NCBI RefSeq assembly: GCF_033958435.1
Contig: NC_134158.1
Location: 8,451,837 to 8,515,836 of the forward strand
Source: Carettochelys insculpta
Lineage: Eukaryota; Chordata; Testudines; Carettochelyidae
Length of the DNA stretch: 64,000 nt
Reading direction: 5' to 3'
The notes beneath the pieces are model-generated. The model was not told where the DNA came from. It saw nothing but the letters and a program-made list of their open reading frames with translations, and ran no database searches. Each line of letters starts with the position of its first letter. The stretch's first letter is position 1. The translations under genes and the position numbers were made by a program. Below are positions 21,701-33,700 of the stretch, piece after piece.

Positions 21701-24700
21701 TTCAAATCATAGGCTGCCCTTGTAGGTGGGGGCCTTCCAAAAGGATGGGCCAGTTTCCGAAGGCCCCTCATTCCTCAACCCAAATGGGAATAAGGGGCTT
21801 CTGAAGATGGGGGGTCCTTTCGAAAGGCCCCCAGCTACATGGGTGTCCCATGATTCGAAAATAGCACTCTTGATATAGCCGTGGCTGCCATTATACTAAT
21901 GAGGTCCTGCATATTCATGGCAGTGCCTCATTAGCATATTCAGACCTCCCTCATTACCATGCCCCTTTCCAAAAAAGGGGCCAGCATAGACGTAGCCCAT
22001 GTGCTCATGTGCCAGGCCGAAAAATGCATTTTGAAGTAGCTCTCGGCGTCTACACACAACCAAGCCGATTTTGAAACAGGGCCACGTGATCCATTAGGGC
22101 TTTTTCCAAAATAGGCTCTGTTCCTTGGGGGATCAGCTCCCCCCTCCCTAAATACGGGACAAGGGGAAGGATGCCATCCCAGCCAAAACGGGAGAGAGGG
22201 TCACCCGTCTGGGACTCAGGAGGCGGCTGCCCTGTGGGGACTGCCACCCTCCCAGCGGAGCTCCCAGCTTCCACCAGCTGGGGGGCCACTGTCCTGCCAC
22301 TCAGCTCCGGGGTCCCCCAACCGGGAAAAGTTGGGGGCAGCTGTAACGCAGCGGGGGAGCTGGGGGGAAGCTGGTGGGGCAGCGGCCTGAAAATACAGAG
22401 CAATTAGCCCCTTTGGCAAAACAAACACCGGTCTGTCCCCCCGACGGTCACCCGAGCTGATCCTCCAACATGGGCCGCTTCTGCACAGCCCCTCCCTTCC
22501 AGAAGGGGCATGGTAATGAGCAAAGGGGAATATTCAAATGAGATAAACAAAGGGGCTTTCGGAAGTGGAAGGGTCCCCGTCTCCCCAGCTCTGTAGCTTC
22601 CAGGAGGGCCTCTTCCAGAAGCGAAATCTCGCAGAACTATGCAAATGAGGTGTGAGAGATTTAAATCTGCATCTCATTTGAATATTCCCCTTTGCTCATT
22701 TCCACGCCCCTTCCGGAAGGGAGGGGGCGGTGTAGAAGTGGCCAGGATGTTCACCCATTTCGAAACAGCAATTGCAATGTGTAGACCGGGGTGAGCAAAC
22801 TTTCTGGGTCACACCCTCCTTTCCAGCCCTGCAATTAGCCGCCCCCCCATCCCCGCAACCTGTGGGGAGACCGCAGGAAGGGGTGGGAGGGTGGGAGAGT
22901 TAGGGAAAGGGGGCTGGGAGGCTCCAGGGGGAGGGATGCTCGGGGTGGGGGGGGTTGGAGGACCCCAGGAGGGTACCTCATCAAGGTGGGAAGTCACCAC
23001 CTGTGTCAGGGCCTCTGCGCACTCTGATTGGCCCAGCGGCGGGGGTGGGTGTTCCCTTGGCGACGCAGCAGCCACACAGGAGAAAGCAGATGCTGAAGAA
23101 TGCCTACCCCCCCAATTTGCACACCCCTTGTGTCGACGTTAGGCTAGTTATTCCGAAATAACTGCGCTGTGGAGACCTACCCCAAGGCTGTACACTCAGG
23201 GGCTGACTTTCTTTTTGCTGGTAGGACTTCCACTCCCGCATGACCCCCCAGCTTCCCACTCCCACCCCGGGGACATCTCGGCCGCGTCTACACGTGCACG
23301 CTACTTCGGAGTAGCGGCGCCAACTTCGAAATAGCGCCCGTCACGGCTACACGTGTTGGGCGCTATTTCGAAGTTGAAATCGACGTTAGGCGGCGAGACG
23401 TCGAAGTCACTGTCCTCATGAGGGGACGGGAATAGCGCCCTGCTTCGACGTTGAACGTCGAAGTAGGGCACGTGTAGACGATCTGCGTCCCACAACATCG
23501 AAATAGCGGGGTCCGCCATGGCGGCCATCAGCTGAGGGGTTGAGACACGCTCTCTCTCCAGCCCCTGCGGGGCTCTATGGTCACCGTGGGCAGCAGCCCT
23601 TAGCCCAGGGCTTCTGGCTGCTGCTGCGGCAGCTGGGGATCTATGCTGCATGCACAGGGTCTGCAACCAGTTGTCGGCTCTGTGGATCTTGTGTTGTTTA
23701 GTGCAACTGTGTCTGGGAGGGGCCCTTTAAGGGAGCGGCTTGCTGTTGAGTCCGCCCTGTGACCCTGTCTGCAGCTGTGCCTGGCACCCTTATTTCGATG
23801 TGTGCTACTTTGGCGTGTAGACGTACCCTCGCAGCGTCTATTTCGATGTGGTACTGCCCAACGTCGAAGTTGAACGTCGACGTTGCCAGCCCTGGAGGAC
23901 GTGTAGACGTTATTTCGTCGCTACATCGAAATAAGCTATTTCGACGTAGTGTGCACGTGTAGACGTAGCCCTACACTTACCAGGGAGGGATCGACCATCA
24001 ACCCTGCCAGTCCTGCTCATGAGGAGAAAGGCAGGTCGGCAGGGGTGTTTCTCCTGTCTATCTCCTTCAGTGAGGATGGCCAGGTAAGGTCCCACCTTAC
24101 ATGCCACCGAAAATTGGTGGGCGTGCCACCCTTGGGCCCCCAGGCTGGGGGTTGCTGACCCTTTGCTCGGCAGCTATTCGTTCTCTCTGTGTAAGTGGAC
24201 ATGGGGTCACTACAGGGGAGACTGACCCATACCTAGGTGTGTGGGTTACCAAACCAATTGGTAGAGCCCTTCTCTCTCCACTCCCAAGAGTCCACACCCG
24301 CCAGCCTTACCTTGAGGAACTCAAGCACCGGCTGCTGGATTTTCTCTTTCAGGTCCGTTATCAGTTGGTTGAGGAGTGAAATCCCCTTGGAGAGCTCGGC
24401 GAGGTTCTCGTTCTGCCGCCTGGCGATGCCCTTCTCCATCTTCTCCAGCTGTCCCAAGAGGAGCTGCTCCTGGTCGTGCAGAAACTGGCGCAGTCCTTCG
24501 AATTCGGAGATAAGCAGCTGCCGCTCCAGCTCTATTGTTTTCTTCAGTGCAAATAAGATACAAGGGAGAAGGCAGATCTGTCAGGGCTGGTCCCCAATCT
24601 GACACTCCTAAGCCGCGTCTACACGTGTCGGCTACTTCAAAGTAGCGGCGCCAACTTCGAAATAGCGCCCGTCGCGGCTACACGCGTCGGGCGCTATTTC

Positions 24701-27700
24701 GAAGTTGAAATCGACATAAGGTGGCGAGACGTCGAAGTCACTATCCTCATGAGGAGATGGGAATAGCGCCCTACTTCGACGTTGAACGTCGAAGTAGGGA
24801 CCGTGTAGACGATCCACGTCCCGCAACATTGAAATTGCTGGGTCCTCCATGGCGGCCATCAGCTGAGGGGTTGAGAGACGCTCTCTCTCCAGCCCCTGTG
24901 GGGCTCTATGGTCACCGTGTGCAGCAGCCCTTAGCCCAGGGCTTCTGGCTGCTTCTGCGGCAGCTGGGGATCTATGCTGCAGGCACAGGGTCTGCAACCA
25001 GTTGTCGGCTCTGTGGATCTTGTGCTGTTTAGTGCAACTGTGTCTGGGAGGGGCCCTTTAAGGGAGCGGCTTGCTGTTGAGTCCGCCCTGTGACCCTGTC
25101 TGCAGCTGTTCCTGGCACCCTTATTTCTATGTGGGCCGCTTTGGTGTGTAGACGCTCCCCTGCAGCGTCTACTTCGATGTAGTGCTGCCCAACGTCGACG
25201 CTGAACGTCGACGGCACCAGCCCTGGACGACGTGTAGACGTTATTCATCGATATAGCTTATTTTGATGTCGCTACATCGAAATAAGCTATTTCGATGTAG
25301 CATTCACATGTAGACGTAGCCCTAGTGCAGTAAGGAGGGGCTTGCAATACCTTAAAAATCCCTTGCCTCTATAGCCCTGCTTAAAAAAGCTTCCCAAGGT
25401 TACAGATTCCCTGATCTTGGGGGGGTAATCAAGTGAAAAGCCCCCCTTAAAACTCAGGAAGACACACTTGGATACCCCCTTGTGGGGTAACCCAAAGCTT
25501 TCCCCTTTTCTTAGGAGATAGTTTGGAACCAAAGAAAGGAACTGAGCTGTAATCTGATACCTGACTTCGCTTTAGGCAAAGCAAAGCAGCAGAAATGTAG
25601 CACTTTAAAGACTAATGAAAGGATTTATTCAGCGATGAGCATTCATGGGACAGACCCACTTCAGCAGATCAATTTCCTTTCCAATACAGACTGACATATA
25701 TAAGTACAGAGGACCAAAAAAAAAAATCAATAAAAACTGACAAATCAAATAGGATTGAAGGAAGAGGGTGAGGGGTGCGGAGTTGTTCATTGTTCTGTCT
25801 GAAATAATTACGAGCATCAAACGAAGGGAAGCAGTCCTTGTAATGCGTGAGGGAATTGATGTCTCTGTTCATACCACGTATTAATGTGTCGAATTTGAAT
25901 ATGACCTCTAACTCACAAATCTCTCGCTCTAATCTGTTGTTAAATTCTTTTTGTTCCAGGACACAAATTCTCAGGTCTTTAACAGAATGGCCCACTCCAC
26001 TGAAGCGTTCACTGACCGGCTTATGTGTATTGAGTTTCTTGATGTCTGCTCTGTGTCCATTTATTAGCTGGCAAAGGGATCGATCTTTCAGGGTTTGATT
26101 TTGCATGCCTGGTGAAGATGCGCAAAGTCGACCTATTGGGGTTGGCACTTGACCTCCTCTACTCCTCACTCTTGCAAGGAGTAAGGGAGGTCGACCGGAG
26201 ATACACTCCCGTCGACCTTCCTTAGCGAGGACAGCCATGTAAGTCGATTGCAGATAAGTCGATTCTAGCTATGCAATTGCCATAACTAGAATTTCATGCC
26301 TGCAATTGACTTACCCACCTAGAGTAGGCCAAGCCTAAGACCATGTATTCTGTGGTGGCTTTGAAACATTAATGCGTTTCATCCTTATTTAGCTTGTTGT
26401 CTGAACTCCTATGTCGCAAACCATAACCACAGTCATTGCAAGTCAACGTGACCCCGACGAGCAATTGATTCAGCTGAAAAAAAGGGGGCGTGCCGTGGAA
26501 TTGTTTGTCTCATTGAAGTGTGACCGGAAAGGTTGAGAGGTACTTCTGTAGAACAATGTGCTCAGGGATCTCCAGTTACACGGAAAGCCAGGAGAAAGAC
26601 CAGGCAAGCTGGTTAGACCGGCATGGTTACATGTCCCTGTTCACACGCCACAAAAATAATCGCTGGGACAGTTATCTAACCATCTGCCAACCTGGCCTTT
26701 GGCGGGGGTGAAATGTCATCGGAATTTGGAAGCGTAAATCACCAGTGTCACCAGTTCTCATGATTTTATCATGAGTCTCGCTGTTTTCGGGGCACAATAA
26801 GCTCCCATTTAGCTGAATGGCCCGGGGCACTCAAATCCTTTTGGACAACATAGACATGAGTAGAGGGGCACTGCTGGTGCTGGGCCCATAACCCACCAAT
26901 CAATAGATTAAAATCATTCTTGGCCAGACCCACCAATGCACACTGTTGGGCTACGAAGCCTGAGGCAGTGATTCAAAGGTTATGGGGTCACATCCTGAAA
27001 GCATCAAATTACGGGCTCTGTGCTTTAATGGGTAGCATATTAGACTGCTATAGAGCAGCCTAAAAGAAATCCTCTGGAGGCTGTGGATTCAAATCCCCCT
27101 GGAGTCTCCTTAATTGCTCTTAGAGTGCTAATCTGGACTGGGAGATTAGGTCAAACAGAGGCACACTGGTTAAATTTTTTCACTCTGCACTGGTGAGGCC
27201 AAATCTGGGGTATTGTGCCCAGTTCTGGGCCCCCCAGCACTGAAAGAAAGTGGATGCATTTGGAGCAGGACCGGGGACGGCAACCAAAATGAATAGGGGG
27301 TGGAGCACACGACCTATGAGGAGTAGCTGATTTGGAATTATTTAGTTTGCAGAAGAGTGAGGGGTGATTTGATAGCAGCCTTCACCTTCCTGCAGGGGGG
27401 CTTTAAAGAGGAGGGAGAGAGGCTGTTCTCAGTGGTGATGGATGGCAAAACAAGGAGCGAGATATGTAAATCAGGGCCTCGTTTGCATTTTCGATTTCCC
27501 TCATTTGCATTCCTCTTTCGAAAGAGGTATGCAAATGGAGGCACAGCCAGTGTTTTGAATTTATTTCGAAACAGCCGGTGGGCAGCGTACGGGCCAGCAA
27601 AGTTATTTTGCAATAGCCGCCGTTATTTCAGAATAACTGGGCTGCGCAGAGGTAGCTTTGGCGACTGGAAAAAGCATCGCCGGCACTCGGACGGTAAGGA

Positions 27701-30700
27701 GAGGTCAAATTTCGGCCCTCCGCCTCGGAAGGATGGCTGACTCCCGCCGTAATCAGTTTCATACTAGCTGCAGCCACCAGAGCAGCAGGAGGAGCTGTTG
27801 GAGTCCCTGGGCCCACCACCGCCAGAGCCACCAGAAGTCCTCACACCAGGAGAAGGTGTAGGTTGGATATTAGGAAAAGCTCTTCCCCAGGAGGGTGGTG
27901 AAGCACTGGAATGTGTTACCTAGAGAGGTGGTGAAATCTCCATCCCTGGAGGTTTTTAAGTCCCGGCTTGACCAAGCCCTGGCTGGGATGATTTAGTTGG
28001 GGTGGATCCTGCTTTGGGCAGGGGGCTGGACTTGATGACCTCCTGAGGTCCCTTCCAGCCCTAGGGTTCTGTGATCCTGCGCTATATTTGAGCTGAGCTC
28101 CGCGTGCAAACTAGCCAGGGGTCTTGGCTGGAAGGCAGCTGGGAATAGCACTGAAAAGTCACTCAGGGGTGTTGCTTTACCCGATTGGCTGGTGCCTTTG
28201 CCATTCCAGGCTATTAGCCAATGAATGGCAGAAGGCTGCTGGGCAGCCTCTCCCCTGCTTGCCCTGTGGCTGTCCCGGCTCACGGCCAAGCTGCATTTGA
28301 AGGGTATGTCTGCATTTCAACCACGCCGGTACCGCTTGATAGGCAGGGAGGAAGCACAGCAGTGCTGGCCTATGACAAGGGCTCATAGGAACAGTAACAG
28401 AGGCAAGAGATGGCAGCGCAGGCTGAGGAGTGAAATGTCTGGCTCTAATGCCGCTCAGTAAACCCTCACCCCACCAGCCCCCGACAGAGCGGACTTTGGA
28501 AATAACGGCCTGCCCGCCAGCCGCCGGGGCTGGAGGACCTGTCAGAGCGGCCCCTGGACCTGCCTCCCACCAGGGGCAGAGTGCATAGGCGGGAAGGTGA
28601 CATTTGCATCCATGCCCCACCTCTGGTGGGAGGATCCTGGTGGCTCCGGCGGTGGTGGGCCCAGGCACCCCAACAGCTCCTCCTGCTGCTCTGGTGGCTG
28701 CAGCTAGTATGAAACTGATTACGGCAGGAGTCAGCCGCCCTTTCGAGGCAGAGGGCCGAAATCTGACCTCTCCTTACCGTCCGAGCGCCGGCGATGCTTT
28801 TTCCAGTCGCTAAGGCTACCTCTGCGCAGCCCAGTTATTCTGAAATAACGGCGGCTATTGCAAAATAACTTTGCTGGCCCGTACGCTGCCCACCGGCTGT
28901 TTCGAAATAAATTCGAAACACTGGCTGTGCCTCCGTTTGCGTACCTCTTTCGAAAGAGGAATGCAAATGAGGGAAATCGAAAATGCAAACAAGGCCCTGA
29001 TTTACATATCTCGCGTTTCATCTGCATCATCACGTTTCGGAAAAGATTCTTTGGAGAGCAAAAAAGCCGTGTCGACGGGGCTCTTTTGAAAATAAGCCCC
29101 GTTTTCGACAGCACCCTTCTTCCTGAAACAAAACAGGAAAAAAGTGTTCTTTCAAAGGTGAGGTTTATTTTCGAAAGAGCCCCGTCCACACTGCTTTCTT
29201 TCTGTCCAAAGAATCTCCTCTGAAAAGAGATTATGCAAATGAAGCATGAGATCAGTGGCTCATTTGCATTTTCAATTTCCCTCGGTTCTTTTCGAAAGGG
29301 CCCCGTCCACACTGCTTTCCTTCTTTCCAAAGAATCTCCTCCGAAAAAGGATTATGCAAATGAAGCACAAGATCATTGCCTCGTTTGCATTTTCGATTCC
29401 CCTCATTTGCATTCCTCTTCCAAAAGAGGAATGCAAGTGTAGACACAGCCACAGGGAACAGCGCACTTTCGAAATAAGCCATAATAGCATCCAATGGCTC
29501 TCCCTGGAAACAAGCTCCAGGTGTGGACGCACTGTTTCGAGATAGCTAAGTGCTATTTTGCAAGGCCTTTTTCGCACCGCAGTGCGATTTTGAGATAAGA
29601 TCTTTTGAAGCACCTGTTTCGAACCATTTCGAAACAACTCTGTAGTGCAGCTGCATTGGTAAATAAATGACGATGCAGAACTTTACCGTTTAGATGGGGG
29701 CTTGGAGCATGAGCTAGTCCTTTGTTAATCCACAGGCAGCCTGGCTTGCAGCAACCTCACGACTGCATGGGTGGACGTCTCAGCTCTGGACACACCAGGC
29801 TCAGCCAGTTCTGACCAGGATCGAGTCGCCAATGTGTGCAGCTCTCACCGAAGTGACCCAGGTTCAACCGCTCTGTGTTTGCTCGGTCCCCAAGAGAGGC
29901 CAGTCTCAAGTTATCAACAGCTCTCCTTCCCCTTGATAGAGACAACAGCTGGCGGTCTGGGCAGAGGGAGGTCAGAGCCAGCTCTCAAGGCACGGTCGAC
30001 TTAAATAGCCTGCGGCCTGGCTCGCTAGGTAGCTGCGTTGCTCTTTGAGCAGACAAGGAATATGTTATTTCTGCACTGGGGAAATCTGTTGCTGCTGCTG
30101 CTATTGATGATTTGGGGATGGGGGGGGGTTCATTTTTGAGATCCCACAAAGAGGCCAGGATTCCAGAAAGCCCTGCGCACACAGCCCCTGAAAATCAAAC
30201 CTCTTGCACACTCACTAGAAATGAAGGGGGCCTGTTTTCAGCCAGGTAATTAACCTTTGGAGTAAACACTGCACGGGCTTGGTCAGGGCTTAATTTGGAA
30301 TAAAAGCAGCGCCGGGGCTCGGAGGAAATGGTGAGTGATGATGGAGGGGGTGCTGGGTAGATGACCCAGCTGGAGGAAGGACCAGGACAGCCCCTGCTCT
30401 GTCTTACAGCCCGCCTCTCTCAGCCCCTGCTCTGCCTTCTCCTGCCTCTTCCCCACCCTTGCTCTGTCCCTGTAATGGAGTGTTGCACACCAGAAAGAAT
30501 CACGTTTAATTCAAGTTCCCGCTAAATTTTTTTCCACCCCGGTGCGGAATAAATTTTATTCCACGCACGTGCGGGTGTTCAACACCAGTAGAAACTCATG
30601 CCGCCAGCTGGGAGCATCCTGCTAATCACCTGGTCGGCATCGGACTCTCTCCTGGGAGGCCGCCCAACAGCTCAGCTTACAGGGAACGCCGGCAGACATA

Positions 30701-33700
30701 AGTGTCAGGAATAGGCCCCTAACTCACCGCTACCCTGTCCTTAATAACGGGCACGCACCAATAGCTCTTGGCTTTTCTGATCGTCCTGTGATTTAAACTC
30801 CAGCAGCTCTTGTCTTTCTTTCTTCAGGAAATCCAAGCGGCGCTCAACTTGTTCCTAGGAAGACGGGGAAATATTTTTGTTGAATGTTATTTGCTGGTGT
30901 TGAGGTCTTGGGGGGTTGCAGTCTGTTTCCCCCACACACACGGAAGAAACTCCTGGCTGCTCCCACAAATACATTCATCCACCGAGGTGACGAATGCAGA
31001 GATTTCAGGGGGGCACCAGCCACCTGCCTCTGCCCCGCTCCCTCCCCACCCATGATCCACGCCTGACCCATGCTGTGCATTTTGCTACCCCTGCTCTGAT
31101 CAGGCCCCTCCCCTTCCTGTCCTTGCTCCTTCTATGCCCCGCCCCTTCCTGTCCGTGCTTCTCCTGTGCCCCACCCCTGCCCACTTATTAAGAACATAAG
31201 AACGGCCATTACTGGGTCAGGCCAAAGGTCCATCTAGCCCAGCATCCCGTCTGCCAACAGTGTCCAGTGCAGGTGCCCCAGAGGGGGTGGACTGAAGACA
31301 ATGATCAAGCCACTTGTCTCCTGCCATCCATCTCCAGCCTCTGACAAACAGAGGCCAGGGACACCATTCCTACCCCCGGCTAACAGCCTTTTATGGACCT
31401 AACGCCCATGAATTGATCTCGCTCTTCTTTGAACTCTGTTATAGTCCTGACCTTCACGGCCTCCTCTGGCGAGGAGTTCCACAGGTTGTCTGTGTGCTGG
31501 GTGAAGAAGAACTTTCTTGTATTAGTTTTAAACCTGCAACCCATTAATTTCATTTGGTGTCCTCTAGGTCTTCTATTCTGGGAACAAGTCAATAACTTTT
31601 CTTTATTCACCCCCTCCACACAACTCATGGTTTTACAGACCTCCACCACATTCCCCCTCAGCCTCCTCTTTTCTAAACTGAAAAGTCCCAGTCTCTTTAA
31701 CCTCTCCTCATATGGGACCCGTCCCAAACCCCTCATCATTTCAGTTGCCCTTTTCTGAACCTTTTCAAATACCAAAATATCTTTGTGGAGGTGAGGAGCC
31801 CACAGCTGTACGCCGTGTTCAAGATGTGGGTGTGCCAGAGTTTTATAAAGGGGCAGTAAAATATTCTTTGTCTTATTTTCTATCCCTTTTTTAATAATTC
31901 CTAACATCCTCTTTGCTTTACCCACTGACTTGGTAAGCTCACTGTGGTCTATCTCCAAAAACAGGACATGAAGCTGTAAAACATTAGCAGGATTTAAATG
32001 TTTTTCCTGCAGAAGAACTACACAGCTTCCAAGAGGCATGCGGGCACTCCCCTTTCCTTCCCCAGAGCAGAGCACCCCGAGTTAGGAACCTCATGCTGTT
32101 CTCGGGCTGTTCCACTCCAGGGGAGTTTTCCTGTGAGCCCCTGGTACCCCCAGGTGTCATCGCTGTTCCTACCCATGAAACAGTCTTGTTTACGCATGAA
32201 AAAGAGGCAGATACATAGCCAGGCAGATGCAGAGAAGGATCAGAGTCCCATAGGTCTCCATGTTAGCGTGTCTGCAAAAACATGAGTTCTGTGGTGCCTC
32301 AAAGATGAACAGATTTATTTGGCCAAGTGTAAGCTGAGCACCTGGGCGGTCACCCAGGAGAGATGCAGGCGCCAGCTGATTAACATAACAGCCACAATCG
32401 GCAGTGTGTGTTTCTATAGGTGGTGCACATCAGCACAGGCCTTGGTGCATGTAATAAAATTTATTCCGCCCATGCCTGGAAAAAATTAGAGGGCACCCTG
32501 GGTTAAAAACTCGCAGGCGCATACCCCTGCCTACCAACACGCACGAGAGGAAACTCTCCCACACCCTGCGTGGCTGCATTTATCCACCATAAAATCCATT
32601 TTCATTATCACCCCTGGTGCCATAAACAGAAAACACAGGAGACCCAGCATGTGCAAGGCACCTTCTCCCTCCTTGGGTTTCTTCCTGCCCCAAAATAGAT
32701 CAGGAGACGCTGCCTTATTTAACCCTTTGCTTTCTAATGAGGCCCTCGATTTTCTAATAGGCCCCCGATTCGGTACACTTTTACGTGGCACCCCCAGCTG
32801 TGGCAGCACATCGGAGCAGAGAGGTTGTCTTGTGGATATTTCTGGTCCCATTTATGATTTCCTCCACCCCATCTGCAATCACCTAAGCCCTGGCAGCATA
32901 CGCAGCACTGGCTTACATGGAAAGACAGGCCCACTGAGGGAGGAGAGGAGAAGGGGCGGTTTCCTCTGGGCCAAGGGTTTCCAAGGGGCCCGAAGCTCCA
33001 GCCACCCCCACTGTGATGCAAAGGACCACGACAACGCGGTGACGCCACTCTGTGCACAGCTGGGAGGGAGCATGGGGGGGGTGCCTGCCCTAAGCCCCGC
33101 CCCTTCTGCTCTAGGCCCTGCCCCTTTTGTTCTCTGCTCCTCCCCTTCAAGGGGCAGGGAGCCAGGCCCCTCCCACCTTGCCCCTGGGCCAAGAAATGGC
33201 TGTTGGCGCTGCTGTAAAAAGGTAAGTGTAGGAAATGATTTTGTGTGGCTTGCGGTGTCTTTTATTGGAGCTGGAGCAAAGTGGGGGAAGGCTCAGAGCT
33301 TATCATGGACCAGCCCCAATGCTCCCTCTAGTTTCTTCTATCTGTGCATGGAATAAATTTTGTTAGGTGCGCAGAGGGTGGCACAGATGGGCACCACCAG
33401 TAGACGCACAGGAGGCTGGCTGTGGGTGCTTTGCTAATCAGCTGGGCAGCGCCTGAGTCTGTCCTAGGCAGCTGCCCCAGCGCTCGGCTTACAGGGATGA
33501 CTGGCCAGCTCCCTGCAGATGAGAGCTCTGTGAAAAACCTGGGAACAGTGGGTGGTCGCTGGCTTAGATCAATGGGTCGCAGACTTCTCAGCTGAGTGTC
33601 CCTATTGAAGGAGTTTGATTTGTCTTGCCTACCGCCAGGGCCATCCCCCACGCTCTGTGTTCCCCCTATTTTGACCTCACTTAAGAGCAACGCGCTTGCA

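Noticed and set aside
24321..24605. 94-codon frame overlapping TRIM exon 3
   Set aside because: Wrong frame. The exon is read in the frame giving [10 protein letters not shown], which joins exons 2 and 4 in phase.
32649..33356. Plus-strand frame of 235 codons in TRIM intron 1
   Set aside because: Runs into a dispersed repeat, a 152-codon minus frame overlaps it, and no known domain is visible.
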